Assembly: GCA_021734835.1 (NCBI GenBank)
Contig: JAIPIH010000006.1
Location: 62,001 to 126,000, forward strand
Source: Candidatus Cloacimonadota bacterium
Lineage (GTDB): Bacteria > Cloacimonadota > Cloacimonadia > Cloacimonadales > TCS61
Reading direction: 5' to 3'
DNA: 64,000 nt
Below are positions 55,477 through 64,000 of the stretch, piece by piece. Within the stretch, counting starts at the first letter, position 1; each line of letters starts with the position of its first letter. The translations under genes were made by a program, and so were the position numbers. The notes under the pieces were generated by a model. It did not search any database, was not told where the DNA came from, and worked only from the letters and a program-made list of their open reading frames with translations.

Positions 55477-56412
55477 ATGTTCATAACAGTACTTCTATTG
55501 CTCTTAGGTTTCATTATCCTGATAAAAGGGGCAGATTTTTTAGTTGATGGCGCATCATCATTGGCGAAAAAGCTCTCTGTATCGGAAATGGCTATTGGAC
55601 TCACAATTGTGGCTTTCGGTACATCAGCTCCGGAATTAATTGTTAATGTTTTTGCCAGTCTGGGTGGACATCATGAGATCACTTTTGGTAATATCCTGGG
55701 CAGCAATATCTTCAATATCCTGGTTGTACTTGGAACTGCAGGGATTTTCTCAACTATATCCGTTCATAGAGCTACAGTTCTCAAAGAAATACCTTTCTTA
55801 TTGATCGCAACACTGCTTGTATTTGGTTTAGCTGTTTGGAATTTCGATCTGGCTCTGTTTGACAGCATAGTACTTTTACTATTCTTAATAATATTTTTTA
55901 TCTATGTCATATTTTTTTTAAAAGCAAATCCTCTACTCAGTCCGGATATTAAAGATCGAAATTATTTAATGATTTTTATTATGCTCATCTCCGGAGTAAT
56001 CGGATTATTTTATGGCGGTAAATTTGTTGTGGATAATTCAATAATAATCGCCAAACACTTTAATGTGAGTGAAAAATTCATTGGTCTAACAATTGTAGCT
56101 TTAGGTACTTCGCTACCTGAGCTTGTAACCTCAATAATTGCCATCACTAAAGGCAGAAATGATCTGGCAATAGGTAATGTTATCGGTTCTAACCTTTTTA
56201 ACATTTTACTTGTCCTGGGTGTCAGTTCACTTATTACTCCAATAGCTTACGACCTTTCCTTTAATGTAGATTTTATTGTGCTTTCCAGTGTAACAATAAT
56301 TTTGTTTATCGCTCTTTTTCTCGGTAAAGAGCATAAACTTTCTAAATCAGTTTCTGTTATCTTCGTATTTTTATATGTGATCTATATCATTTTCTTATTT
56401 TACCGACAGTAG
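55477..56412 (+). CDS. Calcium/sodium antiporter, YrbG-like
   Basis: A 311-residue inner-membrane exchanger with about ten transmembrane helices and two inverted homologous halves. The alpha-repeat motifs are GTSAPELIVNVFA and GTSLPELVTSIIA, each followed by a second conserved piece (GNILGSNIFNILVVLG and GNVIGSNLFNILLVLG). Glu in each repeat binds the cation. AAAGGA precedes ATG 55477. Confidence 0.94.
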   Translation: MFITVLLLLLGFIILIKGADFLVDGASSLAKKLSVSEMAIGLTIVAFGTSAPELIVNVFASLGGHHEITFGNILGSNIFNILVVLGTAGIFSTISVHRATVLKEIPFLLIATLLVFGLAVWNFDLALFDSIVLLLFLIIFFIYVIFFLKANPLLSPDIKDRNYLMIFIMLISGVIGLFYGGKFVVDNSIIIAKHFNVSEKFIGLTIVALGTSLPELVTSIIAITKGRNDLAIGNVIGSNLFNILLVLGVSSLITPIAYDLSFNVDFIVLSSVTIILFIALFLGKEHKLSKSVSVIFVFLYVIYIIFLFYRQ

Positions 56413-56441
56413 TTAAATTAATTGTTAATGAGGAGTATTCC

Positions 56442-56822
56442 ATGAGTAATAAAATTAATGAAGAGAAAGTAAAAGAAATTTGGAGTTACTTTAAAAAAAC
56501 TCAACCGGTCTATCTAGCAACTTCAGATAAAAGTAATCCCAGAGTCAGACCCGTAACTCTTATTTATTTCAAACACAAATTTTGGGTAGCAACAGGTTCT
56601 GAAGATGCTAAAATGGCGCAAATTAAAAGTAATAGTAATTTTGAGTTCTGTTATTCAATTACAGATGGTAAGGATATGGGGTACATCAGAGGTTCAGGAA
56701 AGATCGATACCGTTACAGAAATCAAGACAAAGAAAGAGCTATTAGAAAACATTGAGTTTATTCAATATTTTTGGAAAGATCCTGCGGATCAGGGTTATAC
56801 ATTGTTAAAATTGAATATTTAA
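56442..56822 (+). CDS. Pyridoxamine 5'-phosphate oxidase-like flavin protein
   Basis: A 126-residue split-barrel flavoprotein. The YLATSDKSNPRVRPV motif is typical of the PNPOx-like family, as are the early VTLIYFKHKFWVATGS and a later GYIRGSGK. Substrates vary from flavins to F420. GAGGAG precedes the ATG. The gene stands alone. Confidence 0.85.
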   Translation: MSNKINEEKVKEIWSYFKKTQPVYLATSDKSNPRVRPVTLIYFKHKFWVATGSEDAKMAQIKSNSNFEFCYSITDGKDMGYIRGSGKIDTVTEIKTKKELLENIEFIQYFWKDPADQGYTLLKLNI

Positions 56823-56901
56823 AAATTGGAGAGATGATAGCGATAAAATATGCAAATTTAGAACAATAAATTGGTTACATTTACAAAAACAGGAGCAAAT
56901 T

Positions 56902-58020
56902 ATGAAAATCAGAGCCATAATTTTAATTTCAATAATCAGCCTTACTTTTAACGGATGCGACATTTTTAACACTACCTTCAATGATCTGGAAAATGCCAGA
57001 TTGTACGAGGCAAATACATTCACAGAAGCGCCAGTTCCTGCCTCATTGAAGATCATGACCTGGAACATCAAGTTCGGAGGTGCACGAATTGACTTTTTCT
57101 TTGATGGGTGGGGTGATGAAGTTTTAATGACTGAAGATGTGGTAATTGAAAATACTCAGAATATTGCAGATTATTTAAATGAAGTTGATCCTGACATTGT
57201 TTTATTACAAGAATTGGATATTGATAGTAAACGCAGTGCTTATGTAGATCAGCTGCAATATTTATTAAACGCTACTGCTTTAAATTATGGTGCTTATGCT
57301 TCCCAATGGAAAGCAGACTTCATACCCAGCGATGGATTGGGGAGAATGAATTCCGGGAATGCAATTTTGAGTAAATGGGAAATTACTGACGCTATAAGAA
57401 TTGCACTTCCCTTGATAGATCAGGATGGCTTAACTCAATATTTCTATCTTCGCAGGAACATCTTGAAAACTAAGATCCAAATAGGGACTGAGCAATTACA
57501 AGTTTTAAATATTCATGCTGCCGCATATTCTAAAGATGGCACGAAAAAAGAACAGATCGATATTTACAAAGGTATCTTAGACGGATTGAACTCAGAAGGA
57601 TTGCTCTTTGTTGCCGGTGGTGATTTCAATGCCATTCCCCCAAATGCTGTAAACATTATTGGTCTTGACTTTCCTGACAGACCGGAAGGGCTTTCGGAGG
57701 ACTTTGAAGTTGAGGATTATGATACAAATGATCTGGTAGAATTCTATGCAGATTATCATCCGGATCTTCCAGCTGAAGATTATATACTTTTCGAAGAAGA
57801 GGGGGATTATTTCAGTCCTTATTATACCCATTCAATCTATATTAATCTTCCTCAGGAGAATAATTACGATCCGGAGTTAAGTGATATTGATTGGAACCGG
57901 AAGCTGGACTATTTATTTACAAATAACGAAACAGGTTTTATTGCCAACTCTGACTCTACCCATCAAGATACAAGACAACTTTCTGATCATTGCCCGGTAA
58001 CTGTGGAATTGGAGTGGTAA
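56902..58020 (+). CDS. Endonuclease/exonuclease/phosphatase (EEP) lipoprotein
   Basis: A 372-residue lipoprotein (lipobox LTFNGC, cysteine at 19). The EEP fold covers about residues 50-372: IMTWNIKFGG, IVLLQELDID, the metal/catalytic segment VAGGDFNAIPPN, LDYLFTNNE and LSDHCPVTVELEW. Members hydrolyse phosphodiesters or phosphomonoesters of DNA or lipids. Being a lipoprotein, it acts in the envelope or outside the cell. CAGGAG precedes ATG 56902. An outer-membrane-like gene follows 1 bp later, so the two are coupled. Confidence 0.9.
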   Translation: MKIRAIILISIISLTFNGCDIFNTTFNDLENARLYEANTFTEAPVPASLKIMTWNIKFGGARIDFFFDGWGDEVLMTEDVVIENTQNIADYLNEVDPDIVLLQELDIDSKRSAYVDQLQYLLNATALNYGAYASQWKADFIPSDGLGRMNSGNAILSKWEITDAIRIALPLIDQDGLTQYFYLRRNILKTKIQIGTEQLQVLNIHAAAYSKDGTKKEQIDIYKGILDGLNSEGLLFVAGGDFNAIPPNAVNIIGLDFPDRPEGLSEDFEVEDYDTNDLVEFYADYHPDLPAEDYILFEEEGDYFSPYYTHSIYINLPQENNYDPELSDIDWNRKLDYLFTNNETGFIANSDSTHQDTRQLSDHCPVTVELEW

Positions 58021-58021
58021 T

Positions 58022-58789
58022 ATGAAAAAATATATCTTTTTACTTTTATCAGTTATTCTCGTAATGAATTTAACTGCAGATACCAGTATTTGGTCGAAAG
58101 GAAAACCTGATGTTTTACCGCAGGGCAGATTAGAAGTAGGTGTTTTCCAGGAACTCAGTTATGGATTTAATGAAACAACAGAATTCTCTACTAATGCTCT
58201 TGCTAATTTTGTGATGCCTAATTTCACTATAAAAAAATTCTGGAAGAATATCGAGGGTTGGAAATTTTCTTCCAAACATAGTCTGATATATCCCACATTA
58301 TTACTGAATCTCATTGCCAAAGAAGGTGCTTTTGGAATTTTACCTGATAATTCTAAGATTCCTCAGATATTTGTATTGAGTAATCAATTTATGCTGTCAT
58401 ACAGTTATAATAAACACCTTAATGTTATTCCCAAGATCGGATTTTCTGTTGCTTTAATTAGTGGTGAGAGTGATTTCCCGACCCTTGATATGCCGATTGT
58501 ATACAATAGAACTTCTGTTTATCATGAAAAAAGGATGTTCAATATCGGCATAGATATCAGAGGAGATGTTATACCAAAACTTGAATATTTAGTTGATCTT
58601 GATAAATTCATCTTGGATAAAGATTATTGCAAATATTCTTATGAACATAAAGCGATGCTGATTTGGAAGATCAATCGTAAATTTGCTCTCTCCGGAGGCT
58701 ATAAACTTTGCTACTCAGATTATCCTTCCAGATTGCAGAGACATACTGATATCATACCGTTGTTGGATTTCCAGGTAGGTTTTCATTGA
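58022..58789 (+). CDS. Putative outer-membrane beta-barrel protein (small)
   Basis: A 255-residue exported protein (signal MKKYIFLLLSVILVMNLTA). The mature part has alternating aromatic/hydrophobic strands (LEVGVFQELSYGF, FMLSYSYNKHLNVIPKIGFSVAL) and ends with LLDFQVGFH, an aromatic-terminal strand as in outer-membrane proteins. I do not recognise a family. GGAG precedes the ATG. It is tightly linked to the EEP lipoprotein. Confidence 0.7.
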   Translation: MKKYIFLLLSVILVMNLTADTSIWSKGKPDVLPQGRLEVGVFQELSYGFNETTEFSTNALANFVMPNFTIKKFWKNIEGWKFSSKHSLIYPTLLLNLIAKEGAFGILPDNSKIPQIFVLSNQFMLSYSYNKHLNVIPKIGFSVALISGESDFPTLDMPIVYNRTSVYHEKRMFNIGIDIRGDVIPKLEYLVDLDKFILDKDYCKYSYEHKAMLIWKINRKFALSGGYKLCYSDYPSRLQRHTDIIPLLDFQVGFH

Positions 58790-58870
58790 TATTGACGAAA
58801 AATATTAACAATTAATCTGGCTCAAAATTTGCGTTATTATTAATAAAACTAATAAGTTATGAGGTTAAAT

Positions 58871-61800
58871 ATGAAGAAACTGATCACTTTAATATTGATA
58901 ATTTTATCGTTATCTCTGCGGGCAGCGGTAATTGAAAAAACTTTTCACTTCAGCGATTTTACAATATCACAAATTGACGAATATCAAACAATAAGTTTTA
59001 AGAATACGCAGCAACAAGCAAGGACCGGAGAACCAGTTCTACCATATTCTTCTCTAGCCCTTTTGCTGCCGCCCGGACATATCGCGGAATCAATTCAAAT
59101 AATTGGATTAAATGAGATTCAACTTCCAGATACTTATCAACTTTATCCCAAACAACAGGTGAGACCCGTTTCACTGCCAAATTCGAATAAATTTAGCAAA
59201 AATTTATCAATTTACAATTCCTCCTCGAAATATCCTCAGCAACTACATGGTGAATTGATAACTCAGAATTTACATGGCTATTCTATCGCTTTATCTACTT
59301 TTACTCTTGTAAACTACATTCCTCTGTCAGGACAGCTTTCTTATTATGAAGATATTAGAATTATAATTAATACAAAACCGGATATCAATGCTGAAAACGC
59401 TCTAAAAAATTTACAATCCAAGGGATATGTCTTAAATAAAGTGAAAATTAATGTGCAAAATCCTGAAATGATAGTTCATTATCCCAATATTCAAACTCGG
59501 GAAGGTGAGTACGAATTAATGATAATTGCACCTGAACAATTTGAAAATGACTTTGCTGAAATGCGGGAAGTCTATTTAAAACAAGGCTTGATCTCAGAAG
59601 TGAAAACAGTGGAATCGATATATTCTGAAATACCGGGGCAAGATCAACCTGAAAAGATCAGAAATTATATAATCCAGGAATATCAGGATCATGATATTGA
59701 GTATGTACTTTTAGCCGGTGATGTGGAACACATTCCTTACAGAGGGCTTTACTGTACAGTTGACTCCGGCGGCGGCTATGAAGATAACGATATCCCGTCT
59801 GATCTATATTTTTCTGCATTGGATGGAAACTGGAATAATGATGGTGACAATAACTGGGGTGAAATAGGTGAAGATGATCTACTTCCGGAAGTAGCTGTGG
59901 CCAGATTCTCTTTCAGCACATCTGCTGAACTTAATAATATGCTGAATAAAACGATTAATTATCAAACTCAGCCTGTATTGGGTGAACTCAGGGATCCGCT
60001 GATGGCCGGTGAAGCTATGTACGATAATCCCCAAACTTGGGGAGCTGATTATTTGGATATGGTTATAGGCTTTCATGATGAGAACGGATATGAAACATCA
60101 GGGATTCCCAACGAACATAATATTACTACAATGTATGATCGGGATTTAGGTTCTTGGTCTGCTTCAGAACTTATTTTTGAGATAAATCAGGGACATTCCT
60201 TCATTCATCATGCCGGACATGCAAACTATGAATATGCGATGAGACTGATCAATTCCGATATTACAAATGCTAATTTCAATCAGGTGAATGGAATTGATCA
60301 TAATTTCACTTTTGTTTACACACACGGTTGTAATTGCGGTTCCTTTGATCATAATGACGGTATTGCAGAACGAATGATAAATATAAATAATTTTGCAGTA
60401 GCTTTTGTTGGGAATTCGCGTTATGGCTGGTTTAACGAAGGGCAAACTGAAGGACCGTCATCCCATATTCACAGGGAATTTACAGATGCACTTTATACAG
60501 ATAAATATTATCGGATTGGGCGCGCACATATGGAATCTAAGACTGCTACGGCTCCTTGGGTAACAGCTCCGGGGCAATGGGAAGAAGGTGCGCTGCGCTG
60601 GTGTTTCTACGATTGTAATGTTTTGGGCGGATCAGCACTTCCCATCTGGACAGACGAACCAATTGCTATTGAAGCCGTGTATTCTCCGGTGATAACTATT
60701 GGTACTTCTTCTTTTGAAGTTGAATTAACCAGCAATAGTGATCCTGTATCAGATTTGCAATGCACCATTTTACAAAATGGAGCTTTAATAGGAACTGCCT
60801 TAACCGATGAAAACGGAATTGCCTTGATCACTTTCGATCCTGCTGCAGTAATAGTTGGTGATGCCGAGCTTTATGTAAGTGGCTACAACCGTCCTCTTCA
60901 AGAATACCAATTACAGGTAATACCTTCCGGTTATTTCGTAGCGGTATTAGACTATTCAGTAGAATCTGGAAATGATGATATGATAGAATTCGGAGAGAAC
61001 TGTCTGTTAACATTAATACTTGAGGAAGTTGGTACAACAGGAGATGTACATAATGCAATGATAGAGCTATCTTCCAGTGACGAATATATTGAGATCATTG
61101 ACAGTATAGAGAATGTTGGAATAATTCCGAGTGGTAGTTTAGTTGAGCTGGCAGATGCTTTCAATTTTGATGTTTCAGCAGATATCCCCGATCTGCATAA
61201 TATCCATCTGAGTATTACCATAAGCTCGGATGAAGGAAGCTGGGAATCAGAATTAAATTTAACAGGTTATAACGCTGAATTAGAACTCAACAATGTAGAG
61301 ATTATTGATGCTGAGAATCAAGTACTTGATCCGGGTGAAACAGTAGAATTAGCAGTGGCTTTGCATAACATTGGAGGAGCAGATATTGAGAATTTAATAC
61401 CAATAATTTCTTCTTCCAACTCAAATGTGATAATAACAAATTATAATACAGTGACAGAGTCTCTTAATTCTAATGAAACTGTGGATATTCTAGTATGTTC
61501 AGTTGAGGTAAGTAATGATATTCAAATAGGTGAGATTATCAATTTCAATCTCGAAGCTGCTGCCGATAACGATTTTAATTTCTCAGAAGAATTCAATTTA
61601 GTAGTAGGCATCAGTATAGAAGATTTTGAAAGTGCTGATTTCTCTGCTTATGACTGGGAGTTTGGAGGAGAAGCGGACTGGATAATTGATGATCAGGCTT
61701 ATGAAGGAGTTTATTCTGCAAGATCCGGTGATATTGGACATGATAGTTTTACCAGCTTAAATCTGAGCCTGGAAGTATCTTCGGGTGGCGAAGTAAGTTT

Positions 61801-62359
61801 TTGGAAAAAAATATCCACAGAATTTGAATTTGATTTTATGAGATTCTTTATCGACGATATTTTACAGGAAGAATGGTCAGGAAATTTTGATTGGAGTGAG
61901 TCGAGTTTTCCGCTTAGTGCTGGATTGCACACTCTTAGATGGGAATATGTTAAAGATACCTATGTAACCGGAGGTGATGATCGGGTATGGCTTGATTACA
62001 TTATTTTTCCTCCACTTGCCGGCGAAGTTCACAGCGAGCAAGCGTTGAATATCAATGTTTCCAAATTAATCGGTAATTTCCCAAATCCATTTAAACCGTC
62101 AGGAGCTGGTCGCGGTCCTGGTACAACAATATCATTTCAGTTGAATTCACAAACCGGTGTAAATGTAGAAATAATAATATATAATATCAAAGGTCAAAAG
62201 GTTAGAACTCTTGTAAATAGAGAGTTTACAACCGGAACTCATAATGTTAACTGGAACGGTTCAGATGATCATGGTAGGTCCGTTTCTTCCGGATTATATT
62301 TCTATAGGATAAGATCACGTGGTTTGGATCAAACAAAAAAGATGATACTAATGAAATAG
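58871..62359 (+). CDS. Gingipain-like C25 cysteine protease with FlgD-like sorting domain
   Basis: A 1162-residue exported protein (signal MKKLITLILIILSLSLRAA). Residues 25-210 resemble the C25 propeptide. The C25 catalytic domain covers about 213-560, with PSDLYFSALDG, DLLPEVAVARF, catalytic His450 (HHAGHANYE) and Cys487 (THGCNCGSFD). Residues 600-900 hold Ig-like modules, about 915-1045 a jelly-roll-like segment, and the last 85 residues a FlgD-like sorting domain (FPNPFKP, EIIIYNIKGQKVRTL, DDHGRSVSSGLYFYRI). It probably digests extracellular proteins. ATG 58871 has GAGGT upstream; ATG 58859 would add four residues. Cleavage specificity is unknown. Confidence 0.88.
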   Translation: MKKLITLILIILSLSLRAAVIEKTFHFSDFTISQIDEYQTISFKNTQQQARTGEPVLPYSSLALLLPPGHIAESIQIIGLNEIQLPDTYQLYPKQQVRPVSLPNSNKFSKNLSIYNSSSKYPQQLHGELITQNLHGYSIALSTFTLVNYIPLSGQLSYYEDIRIIINTKPDINAENALKNLQSKGYVLNKVKINVQNPEMIVHYPNIQTREGEYELMIIAPEQFENDFAEMREVYLKQGLISEVKTVESIYSEIPGQDQPEKIRNYIIQEYQDHDIEYVLLAGDVEHIPYRGLYCTVDSGGGYEDNDIPSDLYFSALDGNWNNDGDNNWGEIGEDDLLPEVAVARFSFSTSAELNNMLNKTINYQTQPVLGELRDPLMAGEAMYDNPQTWGADYLDMVIGFHDENGYETSGIPNEHNITTMYDRDLGSWSASELIFEINQGHSFIHHAGHANYEYAMRLINSDITNANFNQVNGIDHNFTFVYTHGCNCGSFDHNDGIAERMININNFAVAFVGNSRYGWFNEGQTEGPSSHIHREFTDALYTDKYYRIGRAHMESKTATAPWVTAPGQWEEGALRWCFYDCNVLGGSALPIWTDEPIAIEAVYSPVITIGTSSFEVELTSNSDPVSDLQCTILQNGALIGTALTDENGIALITFDPAAVIVGDAELYVSGYNRPLQEYQLQVIPSGYFVAVLDYSVESGNDDMIEFGENCLLTLILEEVGTTGDVHNAMIELSSSDEYIEIIDSIENVGIIPSGSLVELADAFNFDVSADIPDLHNIHLSITISSDEGSWESELNLTGYNAELELNNVEIIDAENQVLDPGETVELAVALHNIGGADIENLIPIISSSNSNVIITNYNTVTESLNSNETVDILVCSVEVSNDIQIGEIINFNLEAAADNDFNFSEEFNLVVGISIEDFESADFSAYDWEFGGEADWIIDDQAYEGVYSARSGDIGHDSFTSLNLSLEVSSGGEVSFWKKISTEFEFDFMRFFIDDILQEEWSGNFDWSESSFPLSAGLHTLRWEYVKDTYVTGGDDRVWLDYIIFPPLAGEVHSEQALNINVSKLIGNFPNPFKPSGAGRGPGTTISFQLNSQTGVNVEIIIYNIKGQKVRTLVNREFTTGTHNVNWNGSDDHGRSVSSGLYFYRIRSRGLDQTKKMILMK

Positions 62360-62420
62360 TTAAATTACCCTTATTTCAAGGGCATGATAAAAGCATAAAC
62401 ATTTTCTAAAAACAGCTCAG

Positions 62421-62459
62421 GCGTTTACGCTAGGAGAATCGTTCTCAAAATGACGTCAT
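62421..62459. repeat. Cluster of three inverted repeats (REP-like)
   Basis: In 39 bp there are three adjacent inverted repeats: GCGT-TT-ACGC (62421-62430), GAGAA-TCG-TTCTC (62434-62446) and the perfect palindrome ATGACGTCAT (62450-62459). The stretch is GC-richer than its surroundings and lies between the convergent C25 and flavin reductase genes. Read on the minus strand it resembles REP-type intergenic repeats of the GTCATTTTGAG kind. Only one copy was noticed here. Confidence 0.5.
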
Positions 62460-62500
62460 GTAGTTGGCAGAGGATCAACGGTCTTGAAATAGCTTGCTTT

Positions 62501-62980
62501 TTAAATAAGATCTGCAACTGTCTGTACTTCTTTTGAGCTGTTAAGCCAGCTGTGTTTGACTTCACCGACAAAAATTGTGTGATCACCACTTTTAACTTGG
62601 GTTACGATTTTACACTCGAAATTTGCTTTGGCTTCTTTCAGGATAGGAAGCTTCGCCAATCTTCCGGGAAACCATTTAACTCCAGTTTCGGCAAATTTAT
62701 CAATCTCACGACCTGATTTTGAACCACAAAGTTTTGCAACTTCTGTCATTTCTATATCAGGAAAGCAAAGATTAAAGAATCTGAAATTCTGTAAACATTC
62801 ATGAGAATATCTTGTGTGACCGATTGAGATCGCCAACATTGGTGGTTTTATGGAGGTTCTCATGAACCACTCAAGTGTTATCATATTGTATTTATCATCT
62901 TTATCTTTGACAATAGCTAAGGCTATTTTGGCTGGATGTTTGATCTCTTTGTTGACTTTAGAAAATTCTTCTCTCTTCAT
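62501..62980 (-). CDS. Flavin reductase-like FMN-binding protein
   Basis: A 159-residue split-barrel protein of the flavin reductase family. It has HPAKIALAIVKDKDDKYNMITLEWFMRTS, PPMLAISIGHTRYSHEC, FRFFNLCFPD and a final GDHTIFVGEVKHSWLN; these match FMN-binding reductase-like proteins from methanogens and anaerobic bacteria. Substrate (free flavin or an iron-sulfur partner) is unknown. GAGGT precedes the ATG. Confidence 0.87.
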   Translation of the reverse strand: MKREEFSKVNKEIKHPAKIALAIVKDKDDKYNMITLEWFMRTSIKPPMLAISIGHTRYSHECLQNFRFFNLCFPDIEMTEVAKLCGSKSGREIDKFAETGVKWFPGRLAKLPILKEAKANFECKIVTQVKSGDHTIFVGEVKHSWLNSSKEVQTVADLI

Positions 62981-63073
62981 AATTACCTCATATTTAAATA
63001 TTTAATGTAAAATTTCATAACTATTTAGTAATGTAAATAAAAAAATCAAACATATTACTTTAACAAAATTATA

Positions 63074-63102
63074 TTGACTTAGCAATATCACATTTTAATT
63101 TG
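63074..63102 (+). promoter_or_regulatory. Candidate promoter for the sugar-binding lipoprotein
   Basis: TTGACT at 63074 is followed after exactly 19 nt by TTTG at 63099, 25 bp before the ATG. It is a clean match to the recurrent motif. Confidence 0.42.
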
Positions 63103-63126
63103 CCAAAAATCTTTAAGGAGTTATAT

Positions 63127-64000
63127 ATGAGGAAAATAGCAATACTTTTAATAATAATTAGTATAATGTTCTTAGGCTGTGGAAAAAAACAAACTGTTAA
63201 CGAAAATGTTACGGAAGTGCTGTTCTGGCAAGCAATGGGAGGACCTCTAGGTGATGCTCTATCTGAATTAGTTAACAAATTCAATGAGACACACCCTAAC
63301 ATACACGTAACATCCGTAAATATGGGGAATTACACAGCACTCTCTCAAAAATTAATGGCTTCTATCCAAACCGGAAATCAACCGGATGTTGCCCAAGCTT
63401 ATGAAGCCTGGATCGCTAATATGATGGAAGGTGATGTAATTGTACCAATTGAAGATTTTATCAAGAACGATCCCGATTTTACAAAAGAAAAAATGGATGA
63501 TATTTTTCCGGTGTTTATTAACAGCAATACTATGAACGGAAAGCTTGTTTCCTTCCCATTCAATAAAAGTGTTAGAGTTCAATATTACAATAAAGATATT
63601 TTATTTAAAAATGATATGGATCCTAATCTACCGCCAAAAACATGGGAGGATTTTAGATATTATTGTAAAAAACTTACTAAAGACACGAATGGTGACGGAA
63701 AAATTGATCAATATGGTACCACAGTTAAGATAAGCGCCTGGCAATTTGAAAACCTCTTGCTTCAAGCCGGCGGACAGATCATGAACGAAGAAAACACTAA
63801 ACCTTTGTTTAATAGTAAGGAAGGTATTCAAGCTTTAGAATATTTTACTAATATCTTAAATAAAGACAAATCTGGGTATCTTTCACCGGGTTATGAAGGG
63901 CAGAAAGACTTTACAGCACAAAGAGTTGCATTTTATGAAGATTCTAGTGTGTCAATGGCTTTTATGTTGAGGACTGGTATAAATTTTAACATGGGAATTT
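63127..64000 (+). CDS. ABC transporter substrate-binding lipoprotein (sugar type), 3' end outside the window
   Basis: The frame is open to the right edge; 291 residues are visible. A lipoprotein signal (IMFLGC, cysteine at 18) is followed by the start of an extracellular solute-binding protein family 1 domain: EVLFWQAMGG, LSELVNKFNETHPNIHV, LMASIQTGNQPDVAQAYE, YYNKDILFKND and LPPKTWEDFRYYCKKLT, with a later DTNGDGKIDQYG typical of UgpB/MalE-like proteins. It delivers sugars or glycerol phosphate esters to a membrane permease, whose genes are expected further right. AAGGAG precedes ATG 63127. Several opposite-strand frames inside it are shadows. Confidence 0.9.
   Translation, partial: MRKIAILLIIISIMFLGCGKKQTVNENVTEVLFWQAMGGPLGDALSELVNKFNETHPNIHVTSVNMGNYTALSQKLMASIQTGNQPDVAQAYEAWIANMMEGDVIVPIEDFIKNDPDFTKEKMDDIFPVFINSNTMNGKLVSFPFNKSVRVQYYNKDILFKNDMDPNLPPKTWEDFRYYCKKLTKDTNGDGKIDQYGTTVKISAWQFENLLLQAGGQIMNEENTKPLFNSKEGIQALEYFTNILNKDKSGYLSPGYEGQKDFTAQRVAFYEDSSVSMAFMLRTGINFNMGI

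Noticed and set aside
63069-63831. Three short open frames on the minus strand at the right edge
   Set aside because: They lie opposite a clear solute-binding lipoprotein with signal peptide and ribosome-binding site.

Overview
The window is about 64 kb of AT-rich chromosomal DNA from an uncultured-looking, diderm, probably anaerobic bacterium of the Bacteroidota/FCB neighbourhood. Candidatus Cloacimonadota is my best guess. This rests on lipid A-type acyltransferase and outer-membrane-like proteins, a gingipain-type C25 protease, two secreted proteins ending in FlgD-like sorting domains, a Bacteroidota-like IleS (GIHH motif), the RNase YhaM and two glutamate dehydrogenases. I saw no phage, insertion sequence, CRISPR array or rRNA. 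The placement is inference, not proof.

Layout. (1) 1-13.4 kb is the most unusual block. A 5'-truncated PEP/pyruvate-binding (PPDK_N) protein is followed by a glutamate dehydrogenase. On the other strand lie a glutamate dehydrogenase of a different subtype, a second PPDK_N protein, a giant PPDK_N protein with an N-terminal sensory module and a C-terminal nucleotidyltransferase, a calcineurin-like phosphoesterase, and a cytosolic histidine kinase with its sigma54 activator. Adjacent genes in the PPDK_N/phosphoesterase run overlap by ATGA. The histidine kinase carries the same sensory module as the giant protein. (2) 13.7-24.3 kb holds sugar acyltransferase and polyprenol-phosphate glycosyltransferase genes, an RlmD-like rRNA methyltransferase, a small zinc-ribbon protein, ileS, a DUF1015 protein, rimO, trpS, secG and a tRNA-Leu with the uncommon AAG anticodon. 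(3) 24.3-39 kb holds a Cache-domain protein, a lipoprotein, an esterase-PDZ protein, gpmI, a Gfo/Idh/MocA oxidoreductase, asnS, an orphan NtrC-type regulator, a YitT protein, a uridine kinase-like protein and an SDR/outer-membrane pair. (4) 39-48.4 kb holds adk, the KtrB/KtrA potassium system followed by a membrane PAS protein without an output domain, rluD, a DUF6485-like protein, a DUF445-like protein, an HtrA protease, an HlyD-type adaptor and one gene broken by a single-base frameshift. (5) 48.4-64 kb holds a dCMP deaminase, tsaB, an LpxL-like acyltransferase, secreted proteins with sorting domains, a PHP/YhaM/MBL hydrolase run, a Ca2+/Na+ antiporter, an EEP lipoprotein, a C25 protease, a flavin reductase and the 5' part of a sugar ABC transporter binding protein.

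Together, most genes are housekeeping (translation, RNA modification, envelope, ion transport). The exception is the left-hand block, which looks like a dedicated sensory and regulatory system beside two glutamate dehydrogenases. I propose that it senses a central metabolite and adjusts amino-acid carbon and nitrogen metabolism. A recurring upstream motif, TTGAC followed about 19 nt later by TTTG, may be the housekeeping promoter of this organism.
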